Positions 11,657-21,439 of a stretch of 64,000 nucleotides of DNA are shown here, in pieces. The DNA is from Dictyophora rubrovolvata. Its lineage: Eukaryota > Basidiomycota > Agaricomycetes > Phallales > Phallaceae. The position numbers were made by a program, and so were the translations under genes. The notes under the pieces are model-generated. The model ran no database searches and was not told the DNA's origin. It worked only from the letters and a program-made list of their open reading frames with translations. The DNA is taken from contig CP114121.1 of the NCBI GenBank assembly GCA_029959195.1, positions 2,480,001 through 2,544,000 of the forward strand, read 5' to 3'. Position 1 is the first letter of the stretch. Each line of letters starts with the position of its first letter.

Positions 11657-13178
11657 TTATTGATCCCTAACACTTTGTACAAACCGCAGACCCCAAGAGG
11701 TCGTATACATGCGTCGTAGAATTCTAGTATACCAGAGTAGGCATCGGAGCGCGGAAATTTTTCCATTTCTCTCGAAAGTCATTAGGAAGCCCGTGTTATC
11801 AATCGTGATTCTCCGGCTTCCAGGCATACATATGTGCACAGGGAGGAGCACGAGTCGCTAGCTGGGTTGGGGTCAATTTTTCGTACTACCATTTGCTCAA
11901 AGAAAGCGAGAGCCTGAGCAGAAGTTATCCTAACAAGGAAAGGCGCCATCATTGAGATTATGGAGATACAGTGCTGTCTTCTTATCAGAAGATATGACGA
12001 TGCAACTTTAGACAGCATTATCGACGTTACCTGGAAGTGTTTACAGAGTTGAATGCCAACACAGCCCACTTCAAATATGAAAGGATCATAATCAAGTCCC
12101 TCCTGACGCGTATCATTTGGTCATGTTATATTCCGGATCTCAAAGGATCTCCAAGATGGTAAACGCCGCTCTTCAGATGAGAGCATTAGAGACAAGTCGA
12201 AATCAAATAGGGCAAACGTCAATTTTCCTTGTGATAGCAGTAGAGGCCGCAACCAATTGCCATTTCTCGTAAGGCCATAGCAGCCAAAGTGATTTACAAG
12301 AATATTTCCTTCTGTAATATCTTATACGAAAATGTGATCCATCGATAATCCTTGATATTTATGCACTGGCTTACGCGGTGGATAATCCCGTGTGTATGTA
12401 AAAAATTTACAGCCTACAGCAATCCGAGATCAGAGGAACCAAGCAAGAGAAAACGGTGCTACCTTCATAAAGCAATGAATAAAGCTCATAATATCTCGAA
12501 TGGTATCGAAAATGCATAGACTCTCGCCCCACCTGGAGCGTGTCAAAACGATCTTCAGCACGGACAAACAATGCTCACCTGGGCATAATAGCAAAGGATT
12601 GATCTTTATAATCGAGGATCTCAATAATCGGAAGCACGCAATTCCTTGTGGCTTCTTCTTTATGCTCGTATAACCATCGATTGATGCGTTTCTCCTCCGT
12701 GTCTTCTAGTACCTCAAGTCTCTTAATGGCTACATGTCGACCTTGACGATCTTGGGCGAAACAGACCTTAGTCTGGAGGAAGGTCAGGATAAACGTTAGA
12801 GTGGCGATGGACACCTATCGTAAGATTGGCTTGAAATGGATGAGGGACGCCGCGGGGGTCGTCACCGCCGTAATAAGCATACGGCCATTCGGGTGGTTCA
12901 TCTTTGCGTCCGTCCGCGCCAGACCACTTCAACATATTATCATCAGCTTTCATCAATGGTCGACTGATGTTCCAGCCCATCAGCTCATAAAGTGTGTATC
13001 ATTGCTCCGAAAACCAACCACGCAACTCTTCCCAGATACCGATGATCTCAGCATCCTTAGCCAGCAGCACTTCTTCTGGTCACAACAAAGAATTCACTTG
13101 AGGTATGCTGACATGTGATATGTAACTTACGTATTCATCCAAATAAACAGGTTTTTCTCTTTTTCGAGACCAAAACAT
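11657..13178 (-). pseudogene. FunK1-like protein kinase, copy C, decayed
   Basis: Same architecture as kinases B and E: MFWSRKREKPVYLDE start, PPEWPYAYYGG, HVAIKRLEVLEDTEEKRINRW, FLHTHGIIHR, ITEGNILVNHFG, FALFDFDLSLML. It has a stop codon in the WFSEQ*YTLYEL segment, a lost or shifted acceptor before the ITEGN exon, and a heavily rearranged last exon. The C-terminal part (11,657-11,950) is mirrored at 40,800-41,093, where the rest of the gene is missing. Its promoter is split by the LTR retrotransposon. Confidence 0.75.
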
Positions 13179-13204
13179 GTGTTGAAAAGAGTGCAGCGGG
13201 GTGC

Positions 13205-13298
13205 GAGTGGAGGGTAGTGCAAACGCGATGTGACGCGCGTCGCGCAACGGGCAGCCAATCGATGATCGTGTGATCGGTTTCCGGTCCCGAGATTGACT
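13205..13298 (-). promoter_or_regulatory. conserved kinase promoter block, copy C, interrupted
   Basis: Contains GTGACGCGCGTCGCGCAACG and, further out, GTGTGATCGGTTTCCGGTCC, as in the other kinase promoters. The matching outer element, GTCCGGCACTGTCCGGC, is found beyond the retroelement at 21,061, so the insertion divided the block. Confidence 0.55.
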
Positions 13299-13303
13299 GT
13301 CCG

Positions 13304-13578
13304 TGTAAAAGTCGGAAGACTTTTACACAAGAACTTCAGATAAAACGAGGATCAGACAACAATGAGTGTAGTAACCTTCGTAGAATTAGAAGCTAAAGAA
13401 TAAAATATCTACATCTCGAGTATTTATAAGAAAAAGAAAGATTATCTAATAAGAAATAAAAAGGAAACTTATGGAAAGAAACTATTAATAAAGACAAAGA
13501 ATAAATGAAAGTAAGACAAGCTGACTACGTCTGTAGTCTCCGACTCGGGGAACTCAGATAAGAGTCCAGACTCTTACA
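13304..13578 (-). repeat. 3' LTR
   Basis: 275 bases, with TG...CA ends and a short inverted AAGTCGGAAGACTTTTACA-type start. Looks the same as the copy at 20,786-21,060. Confidence 0.95.
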
Positions 13579-13672
13579 TCCGCCCTTCAACACTCGTTTA
13601 CGAGTGTTAATTTCTACGATTTTTTTTTTTTTTTTTTTTTCACCCGCCCTCCATCGCGCGTTTACCAGCGAT

Positions 13673-16600
13673 TCAAATGAATCCACCTTCCCCATCACTA
13701 ATTCCCAACAAGTCCAACTCTTCGAAATCAATAGGAGTCACGGCTCTACTCGGAATTGGACTATTTGATTCGACAATGTCTTCCTGTGCAACGAACTCGC
13801 CTTCCGCGTCCGCATCCCCATAGTCAACGAGAAATTCGTCAAACATCACAGCGTCATTGTTCACCAACGTAGGAATAGCAGGCGCTTCATTTACCGTAGG
13901 TACAGGTAAGGCAAGCAGTTCCGGATCCACAGAGACTGTCGCGTCCCCGTCACGTGACTCAGCGGAGTCTGTATAGACCGGCGCAGCAACGGTAAACGAC
14001 ACCAACCCCAACCCCTCGAGGTTAGAGGGTCCAGAGGAAGATTCCTGCGCCTCCCTCTCTCTACGCCTCTGACGCTTTCGTTGGTTTTTAGACAGCCCTG
14101 GCAATAGCTTACGCTTGGAACCATCGCTGGAGCGTCCCTGGCGAGAATCCGGTGATATCGCACGAGGACCGACCCTGTCTGCCAACGGCAATCCGTGTCC
14201 TGGATGCGTCGGGATCCCTCGTCGAGGTGCACGCATCGCTTTAGGAGCTACTGGCGCATTTAGAGGAACCGGAGTGTTTAAATGACCTGGAGATGAAAGT
14301 CGCAATGCCAAAGGCGTTGTCATCGTCCAACGACGAGCGGAGTCGTTTATCTCTCGTTCACGGACCTCCAATCCTGCTTGATAGCATGTACGAGACTCTG
14401 CCATCATCGTTTTTATAACAAATTTAAAAGTGTCTCGTGGCAGGACAACATCCGAGTCGCCCATGCCGGACATAACAGGTGTGATGGCAGAACAGTGGAT
14501 AACAGGCGTATGGGGTAAAGACTTTTCGCTGTTATCAAGCTGTTTATATGCATTTCCAAGCCCCAACCCGGTCGGTCTTAACAAATTAACGGACACCATC
14601 GCCGATGAATGGTCAGGGTTAAGTGGTATTGGTGCGGGGATGCTCCTAGGATTAGAAATCCCGATCGCTTCACAGTAAGCCTGCAGTGCCTCTAAATGCC
14701 GTACTTCCTCAAATGTTAACCAGGTGACATCGCCAGATTTCCACCTGGTTTCAAACATAGCATTCACTCCTTTCCCTGAATGGGACAAGATACGGTCCAC
14801 AGCCCACTCCTTCGCCGTTCCTCCAAAAACAGGAATTTGCTCAAATTGACGGCCCGGGAACCGTCGATCATCATTAGGAACGTGTATTCGTAACAAACTT
14901 GCATGGAACACTGGATGTACTCCCCGACGCTTTAATGCCGCCGACAGCTCAAGTTTATAGCTTGAACCCGGCTCCATGACCTGCATAATTTTAAACGGGC
15001 CGATGTACTTAGGTATCAGTTTTCGCGTAAGATTTTTTGGTAATCTCAAGTTCTTTGTAGCCAGATAAACCAGATCGCCTAACTTAAACGGGGCCTCGCG
15101 TCGATGCTTGTTAGCATAACGTGTCTGTCTGACTCTTGCCTCTATTATGTGGTCATGTGCAGACATGATTGCTTCTTTCATTCGTTCCGCAAAGACCAAC
15201 ACACCCGGGTACTCTGAGTCATTATCCCAAATTAGTGGTCTTGGCATTTGACCATAATTCAAGAAAAATGGAGAAAATCCCGTAGTATCTGAACGGGCAC
15301 AATTTAAAGCATATTCGATTCCAGGTAAGCGTGTCACCCAATCCTTCTGATCTTTCGACACACATTGACGAAGCATTTGGACTATCGTCTTGTTAGCCCG
15401 CTCGGTCATTCCATCCGTCTGAGGATGAAAGGACGAAGACATGCGCAGTTCCGTTTGCAGGAGTCTGTGTAACTCTTTCCAAAACAAACTAGTGAATAAG
15501 GAATCCCGGTCACTGACAATGCGTTCAGGTAAGCCATGTTGCTTGTATATGACGTCGAAAATAACCTCCGCCATATCAGAAGCTTTATAATTAACTCGTG
15601 TTGGAACCAAGTGCACCATGCAGGTGAGATGATCAATTATAACACACAATTGATCAAATTCACCATGCCGATTCCTAGATGCAGGCAGAGGTCCCACGAA
15701 GTCAATTCCAATCGCCTGCCAAGGTCTGGTCGGGATCTCCAAAGAACGAAGTAGCCCCAATGGTGATTGTTGGCTCGACTTGGACATAGCACATAGCTGA
15801 CAAGAAAAGCAGAAAGCTTTTATATCGGACAACATTTTAGGCCACCACACTTGTTCCCGCAGGTAAGAGTACGTCTTGTGAGAGCCTAAATGAGCCAACA
15901 ATGTATGCGCATAATTTATCAGTATTTCCCGCAACCGTCGATCGCCAGCCTTAGCATCCGGTATACACAAGGAATAGGAACCATTCGATGTTAAATAAAT
16001 TAACCCCAAATGCATAGTGAAGTCTTTGAAGTGATTCGGCTTATCCCATATATGACGAAAGAATGGATCGTTAAAGTATGTCGCTTTAGCTAATTCCTTA
16101 ACATCCACACCAAGTTCACTGTCTCTTATCAACTCAGTTACACCTACACCATCGTCCAAGCCCTTCTCGTTCACTAATATTGGTATGTTCCCCTCTCCTG
16201 TAGTATGCTCCTCAACATGCTCCTCAACGTCATCTTCTAGCAGCTCTAAAGGAGGCATATCGTCTTCAACCAGCAAACTATCCATTACTGGAAAGTTCTC
16301 CCTAACTGGAGGTACAATCGCTTCTGTCTCTACTGGGGCTGGCTTCTGACGCGAACTTTTAGGTCTCAATGTCTCCTTCACTGACTGTAAAACTCGTTTG
16401 AATCTGGACTGGTCCTTTTGGTGCAATCTAGTGGAACGTCGAGTAGGCAGCACTGTAGTATTTCCCGTATAGACTGGTGCTGATATTGCCCGCATGAACA
16501 GTGCAAATGACTCGACGTTCTCGTGTACTAAATCATCCTCATCTTCATCCTGAATATATTCACTGTCAGCACGAATTGTTCCCGCAGGTTCATCACTGTA

Positions 16601-19600
16601 CATCCGAGATAAAGCATCCGCGAAACTGTTTGTTTTGCCAGGGATGTAAGAAATCTCAAAATCAAACTGATTGAGGATGTCAAGCCAACGGTGCTGTCGT
16701 GGTGAGAGATTTTTCTGTGCCATAAAATATTCGAGCCCTTTATGATCTGTACAGATGCGAAATTTGATCCCCAGTAACTGCGAGCGGAACCGTTTCAAGG
16801 ACTCTACAATGGCCAATAATTCCTGTTCGTGTACCGGATAATTCTGTTGTGCGACATCGAATTTTCCTGACCAAAATTCAACAACAGCCGCCTTAGAAAC
16901 ATCATCTCCTTGTGTTAAAACACCACTGGCACCCGTTAAACAAGCGTCCGTAACTAAATTGATACGTTTGGCACCAGGTGCATAATCAATAGCAACACGA
17001 TGTTTATCTCTATGCTCCTTAACTAAATGTTGCACAGTTTCAAAGGCTCGTTGTTCTGTAGGACCCCATCGCCAGGGTTTACTTGATCCTGTCCTGGCTG
17101 TTAATACAGCCATAGGGATACGTATCCCTTCACAATTTGCAGCCAAATACCCAACCGCGCCCAAAAAACTCAGCAACAAGTCTTTGTTGGTAGGTACCTT
17201 CCATTTTTCGATTTTATCAACTTTGTTTGGGTCCATCCTAATCCCTCTCTCATCTATAACGTGTCCCAGTATTTTCAAGACTGGTGCAAAGAACTGCATC
17301 TTGTCCGCCGACAAGAACAACCGTTCTTCACGGAGTCTTCCAAAAACAGTACGTATATGCTCAACATGGTCATTTATTGTGTCTGAATAAATGACCAAGT
17401 CGTCTAGATATACATCCATAAAGACACCAATGAAGGGTGCAAATATATAGTTCATTAAAGTTTGGTAAGTAGCTGGCGCATTACAATCCCCTTGCTGCAT
17501 CACCAAACTTTCCATCGTGCCATCAGGTGTTGTGAACAGTGTCCGATTGACATGTGCGGGTATTACCCTTATTTGTTCGTAAGCATCTTTGCCATCCAGC
17601 AAGCTTCGATACTTATGACGAACAACATTTCGAAGGATAATCCCCATATCAGGTAAAGGTGTTTTCAACTTCAATGTATTCTTGTTTTGTTCACGTTTAT
17701 CCACAACAGTTCGTATACGCGGAACTAATTCGCCATTGTTGGGTTTAGGCAATATCAGTAATGGTAAAGCATTCATTCCTGTTGCCAACCTCCATCGCCC
17801 ACTTTTCAGATAGGCATTCTTTTTTGCCTGCCATACGGAACGCAATGCTTCTGGACATTTACTTGGTCGCCAAGAATAAATTTTATTCTCGTCAATTAGA
17901 GGTATTGAATGGTTAATTTTCCGTAAAGGTGGTAATTCAGATGTTTCCGCTGTCTGGCATAGATCCTCTGCTTCTGCTTTCAACATTATCCGGACCTTGT
18001 CCAGTTCATCCTCAAATAGTGTCGCCGCCGCTGAGTGTAAGGTAAATACATCTTCGCCTTCCACAATTAGCGGTATTTTGCTGCCCACTATTACTCTTGT
18101 AGGATTTAGCCCAATCAAAACGCGGTGTTCAAATATAAATGGAGTCCCAAGGATCAAGTCATAGCTCTCAAGATTCACGATATCGAAACGGCGCATTGTG
18201 TTGATGTTTTGATACCGAAAATCAACCACGGCACACCAATTAATTTTAGATCGTGAACCCTGTACAGCCATCTGTAAGGTCAAAGGTATATTTAATTGCT
18301 CCTTCTTCACATTTAACTGGTCAGCTAGCGTTGTTGACATAAAGTCGGCTAGAGACCCGCTATCCAACAATGCCCTTGCTGCCTTGCCGTTGATGAAAAC
18401 CTCAACTACTATCGGCTTTGGCAGCTGACGCGTGAAGTCCTTGACCTTCATTGCAGTACGTTCAATAACTGTTTTAGAATTATCCTCGACTGAACTCTTC
18501 TTTCCTTTATGTCCCAGATCTGTTGCATATAACATCACTGCATTAAGTTCCACAGCATTCCGTTGTCTTTCCAGTTTATTCAACTTGGCAAAGTCCACAG
18601 CGCTGGACATCAATTTCGGTGCAGTGACATTATTAACTCGTGGAGCAGGCGCATTATGGCGCAATGGGCAATTCCGGGCATCATGCCCCACTTGTTTGCA
18701 GTTAAAACATTTGCCTTGAGCCCGTAATTCATTTAATTCAGCCTTGGTAAGCCTTCTCCTAGAGTCCGGTGTGGATGGTACTGATACTTTTTTAGTGGTA
18801 TCCTCTCGGCGATAATTGACGACAGGTTGTTTTCCACTTTGAATATAAGAATTGACTTTGGCCTGAGTATACAAAGTACGTTGCTGTTCTGGAATTCGAC
18901 TAGCTGAATTATTAATTTCTCCTCCCACATAAGAACGATTTTCTTTGCTCCGAGTTAATTCAGCTGCTTCAATGTGAGTTGCTCGTTTAATCAATCCCTG
19001 CAACGAAGTACTCTCAGGACTATAACCAATTTTCATCCATTCCAACCGTATGTATTGTGCGGCTCCATCCCAAATTATCTGAACCTGCTGACGCTTATTT
19101 ACATCAGGAAATCGTTTCGCTAATGTTTGTACATCACGTGCAAAGTCTCGAAAATAAGATCGACCTTGATAGGATCTCATCAAGCGTCGTCTCAGTTGTA
19201 GTTTGTAATCGGGAGGAAAGCAATAGTCAAACAGGGCATTAAATATTTTCCGTAATGTCCATTTCTTTGTCTTTAAAGCAACGTGCTTCATATAAAACAC
19301 GCTTGCCTTTTCTCCCACAAAATTAACCAACAACCGAACAGCCCATTTTTTTGACAAGGTCATTCGCTTAACCCAGACCTTGACTGCGAAAATCCAATGG
19401 TCAAATTCATCCAGATTAGGATTTCCTTTATAGATAGGTGGGTTATCTATTTTCATTGACGACAAGGCTTTTCTCAATATCCTTTTATTAGTGGCATCAT
19501 CCACCTCTGAGTCCGAGGATTCCGACGAACTTGAATCAGAGGACAAAGAAGAAGAGTTTGAACTGCTATCATCTTCACTAGAGTCGCTAGAAGATCTGTT

Positions 19601-20707
19601 GCCAGAAGAATCCTCATCACTACTACTACTAGAGGAGTCTGATGGGTCTCCACCCCGGTAGCCTGCGACCTTCGCGAAGTATCCCCCTTCGGGAACTTCT
19701 GATTTATCTCTGGTAAATCGTGAACTCTTCTTTTTTTCAGAGTAACGCTTCCTTTTCCTAGCCTTAGCGGCACTGGATTTACTCTTTTTCTTTTTAGATT
19801 TTACTTTATTATTCCCATCTTTAACAACGGTACTATCGTGGATCTCCTCCACATTAGAATTTCCCGTGTTTTTATTAGCCTCAGGCTTAGCACTTTCCCC
19901 CATATCTTGCCCAGGAGGTTCAACAACCTCAGCATTTACAGCTGCAGCCTGAGTGTCGGTATCTTCTGGCCTAATTGAAGCTACAGATGCATTCAGGGCA
20001 GGGTGTGCTATACTGGTCGGGTTCGCACTATAATCAACAGTGTCCTCGAACCAATCGCCAAAATATTTCCTCTCGGTATCTAACTTGGACACTGGAGCTT
20101 CTTGTACCCGTACAGGATTGGTAGGGGTAATAAATCCATTATTATTATTCTCGCTATCTAAATGACTGCTTTCAAGGTTTCGGGTCAGGCGCTCAACACG
20201 TCGGCGCACCACACCCATCTCCCAAGCATCGTCCTCAAGGGATTTTATATCCCTGAGCATCTGCTCCCTATCCTCTCTAACCCGATCCAATCGCTGCCTA
20301 AGGGCCGGCTCTGTCAAGGGGTCATTGTCTTTTTCAGACTCTGAAACCCCCTGACCTCGCTCCCTATCCTCTCCTTCCATTCCCTCCTCTCTTAACCCAA
20401 CTTCGCTGTCCTCGGCTGTAGTCCCCTGTTCAGGGTTTCCAGCCTCAGACAGTGGGATCCCATGGACCCCAAACCCTTCTCTCCTTACCCCATATCTCTT
20501 CCTATCCCAAACTGCTTGCTCAGGACGAATCATCCCACTTCGCGTCTGGTGATACTGTATGCCGCTGTCGCTAACACTTGTATCGGGAACGTCAGTCGAA
20601 GTGAACTCGGCGGGTCGAAGAGTTGGAGTCGCAAAAGAAGGTGAAGATGAGACGAAAGACGAAGAAAGAGAAGACTCGTCTGGAACAGAAGTGATTGTTG
20701 ACATCAA
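13673..20707 (-). CDS. Gag-Pol polyprotein of the LTR retrotransposon
   Basis: Single 2,344-codon frame. Parts in order: a Ser/Asp-rich amino end, a retrotransposon Gag region (about residues 415-640), a CCHC knuckle CFNCKQVGHDARNC (about 665), an aspartic protease with LLDSGS (about 777), reverse transcriptase with YLDDLVIYS (about 1,100), RNase H (about 1,250-1,370), an integrase with an HHCC zinc finger (about 1,600-1,640) and a DDE core, and a chromodomain-like end with EWAVDRIL...WLTFEE (about 1,965-2,015). A further 330-residue tail follows. The order RT-RNaseH-IN plus chromodomain places it in the Ty3/gypsy chromoviruses. Gag and Pol share one frame, as in several fungal members. Confidence 0.93.
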   Translation of the reverse strand: MMSTITSVPDESSLSSSFVSSSPSFATPTLRPAEFTSTDVPDTSVSDSGIQYHQTRSGMIRPEQAVWDRKRYGVRREGFGVHGIPLSEAGNPEQGTTAEDSEVGLREEGMEGEDRERGQGVSESEKDNDPLTEPALRQRLDRVREDREQMLRDIKSLEDDAWEMGVVRRRVERLTRNLESSHLDSENNNNGFITPTNPVRVQEAPVSKLDTERKYFGDWFEDTVDYSANPTSIAHPALNASVASIRPEDTDTQAAAVNAEVVEPPGQDMGESAKPEANKNTGNSNVEEIHDSTVVKDGNNKVKSKKKKSKSSAAKARKRKRYSEKKKSSRFTRDKSEVPEGGYFAKVAGYRGGDPSDSSSSSSDEDSSGNRSSSDSSEDDSSSNSSSLSSDSSSSESSDSEVDDATNKRILRKALSSMKIDNPPIYKGNPNLDEFDHWIFAVKVWVKRMTLSKKWAVRLLVNFVGEKASVFYMKHVALKTKKWTLRKIFNALFDYCFPPDYKLQLRRRLMRSYQGRSYFRDFARDVQTLAKRFPDVNKRQQVQIIWDGAAQYIRLEWMKIGYSPESTSLQGLIKRATHIEAAELTRSKENRSYVGGEINNSASRIPEQQRTLYTQAKVNSYIQSGKQPVVNYRREDTTKKVSVPSTPDSRRRLTKAELNELRAQGKCFNCKQVGHDARNCPLRHNAPAPRVNNVTAPKLMSSAVDFAKLNKLERQRNAVELNAVMLYATDLGHKGKKSSVEDNSKTVIERTAMKVKDFTRQLPKPIVVEVFINGKAARALLDSGSLADFMSTTLADQLNVKKEQLNIPLTLQMAVQGSRSKINWCAVVDFRYQNINTMRRFDIVNLESYDLILGTPFIFEHRVLIGLNPTRVIVGSKIPLIVEGEDVFTLHSAAATLFEDELDKVRIMLKAEAEDLCQTAETSELPPLRKINHSIPLIDENKIYSWRPSKCPEALRSVWQAKKNAYLKSGRWRLATGMNALPLLILPKPNNGELVPRIRTVVDKREQNKNTLKLKTPLPDMGIILRNVVRHKYRSLLDGKDAYEQIRVIPAHVNRTLFTTPDGTMESLVMQQGDCNAPATYQTLMNYIFAPFIGVFMDVYLDDLVIYSDTINDHVEHIRTVFGRLREERLFLSADKMQFFAPVLKILGHVIDERGIRMDPNKVDKIEKWKVPTNKDLLLSFLGAVGYLAANCEGIRIPMAVLTARTGSSKPWRWGPTEQRAFETVQHLVKEHRDKHRVAIDYAPGAKRINLVTDACLTGASGVLTQGDDVSKAAVVEFWSGKFDVAQQNYPVHEQELLAIVESLKRFRSQLLGIKFRICTDHKGLEYFMAQKNLSPRQHRWLDILNQFDFEISYIPGKTNSFADALSRMYSDEPAGTIRADSEYIQDEDEDDLVHENVESFALFMRAISAPVYTGNTTVLPTRRSTRLHQKDQSRFKRVLQSVKETLRPKSSRQKPAPVETEAIVPPVRENFPVMDSLLVEDDMPPLELLEDDVEEHVEEHTTGEGNIPILVNEKGLDDGVGVTELIRDSELGVDVKELAKATYFNDPFFRHIWDKPNHFKDFTMHLGLIYLTSNGSYSLCIPDAKAGDRRLREILINYAHTLLAHLGSHKTYSYLREQVWWPKMLSDIKAFCFSCQLCAMSKSSQQSPLGLLRSLEIPTRPWQAIGIDFVGPLPASRNRHGEFDQLCVIIDHLTCMVHLVPTRVNYKASDMAEVIFDVIYKQHGLPERIVSDRDSLFTSLFWKELHRLLQTELRMSSSFHPQTDGMTERANKTIVQMLRQCVSKDQKDWVTRLPGIEYALNCARSDTTGFSPFFLNYGQMPRPLIWDNDSEYPGVLVFAERMKEAIMSAHDHIIEARVRQTRYANKHRREAPFKLGDLVYLATKNLRLPKNLTRKLIPKYIGPFKIMQVMEPGSSYKLELSAALKRRGVHPVFHASLLRIHVPNDDRRFPGRQFEQIPVFGGTAKEWAVDRILSHSGKGVNAMFETRWKSGDVTWLTFEEVRHLEALQAYCEAIGISNPRSIPAPIPLNPDHSSAMVSVNLLRPTGLGLGNAYKQLDNSEKSLPHTPVIHCSAITPVMSGMGDSDVVLPRDTFKFVIKTMMAESRTCYQAGLEVREREINDSARRWTMTTPLALRLSSPGHLNTPVPLNAPVAPKAMRAPRRGIPTHPGHGLPLADRVGPRAISPDSRQGRSSDGSKRKLLPGLSKNQRKRQRRREREAQESSSGPSNLEGLGLVSFTVAAPVYTDSAESRDGDATVSVDPELLALPVPTVNEAPAIPTLVNNDAVMFDEFLVDYGDADAEGEFVAQEDIVESNSPIPSRAVTPIDFEELDLLGISDGEGGFI

Positions 20708-20785
20708 GGTGAGCTAGCAATCGGTTGATCAATCCGATGCTGAAAGACTTTAGCAAAATAGACGAAGAAAGAAACTCAAAAAAGA

Positions 20786-21060
20786 TGTAAAAGTCGGAAG
20801 ACTTTTACACAAGAACTTCAGATAAAACGAGGATCAGACAACAATGAGTGTAGTAACCTTCGTAGAATTAGAAGCTAAAGAATAAAATATCTACATCTCG
20901 AGTATTTATAAGAAAAAGAAAGATTATCTAATAAGAAATAAAAAGGAAACTTATGGAAAGAAACTATTAATAAAGACAAAGAATAAATGAAAGTAAGACA
21001 AGCTGACTACGTCTGTAGTCTCCGACTCGGGGAACTCAGATAAGAGTCCAGACTCTTACA
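20786..21060 (-). repeat. 5' LTR
   Basis: 275 bases, looks identical to the 13,304-13,578 copy. Directly followed by GTCCG, the target duplication. Confidence 0.95.
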
Positions 21061-21439
21061 GTCCGGCACTGTCCGGCTTTCAGAATCTATGCATTCGAAA
21101 CCTTGTCGGTATTCAGGTATTTTAATGGTACGATTTTTTAGGAAGTGATGGGCTTATTAAGACGATAATCATCCAAAGGCTTGAATTTAAAGACACTTTG
21201 AAAAAAGAAATTCGTTGGAAAATCAGCTTTAGTCGAAGCCAACATGTTATGTTTCTTGTCTAACATTGAACTGTGTTAAGTAAACCGTGTGTGATTAATC
21301 TAGCGTTATCGATGTGTCTATATCATGTACTTCGTCACACCAACCTAGATATGCATCAGGATTCTCCTAATAGAAAATCGCAATAGTTGCGTTCATGTAA
21401 GAAAAAATGTCTAAACCAGTCACAAACATACTTAGACAC
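21061..21439. other. spacer downstream of the actin-like gene
   Basis: Begins with the displaced outer part of the kinase C promoter (GTCCGGCACTGTCCGGC). The rest is AT-rich, with no gene seen. Confidence 0.5.

Larger units (their letters stand above)
1..13303. repeat. outer left arm of large inverted duplication
   Basis: This stretch reappears in reverse complement at about 40,800-49,620. Matching pairs include window bases 1-30 with 49,590-49,620, the P gene at 946-2,070 with 47,583-48,704, the U gene at 2,661-3,562 with 45,955-46,857, and the relic block 9,600-11,580 with about 41,150-43,030. The left arm is longer because it holds an extra U-kinase unit (about 2.3-6.2 kb and 6.3-9.5 kb in tandem) and a full-length kinase C. 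It runs off the window edge, so its outer end is unknown. Divergence by eye ranges from a few percent in the P genes to much higher in the spacers. Confidence 0.9.
13304..21060 (-). mobile_element. Ty3/gypsy LTR retrotransposon (chromovirus), looks whole
   Basis: About 7.76 kb element bounded by two 275-base LTRs that look identical by eye (TGTAAAAG...CTCTTACA) and by a 5-base target duplication GTCCG (13,299-13,303 and 21,061-21,065). It is inserted in reverse relative to the window, so its 5' LTR is on the right. One long open frame fuses Gag and Pol. A purine-rich GAAGGGCGGA next to the 3' LTR fits a polypurine tract; I could not assign a primer-binding tRNA. Matching LTRs imply a young insertion. 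It lies only in the left arm, within the kinase C promoter. Confidence 0.95.
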
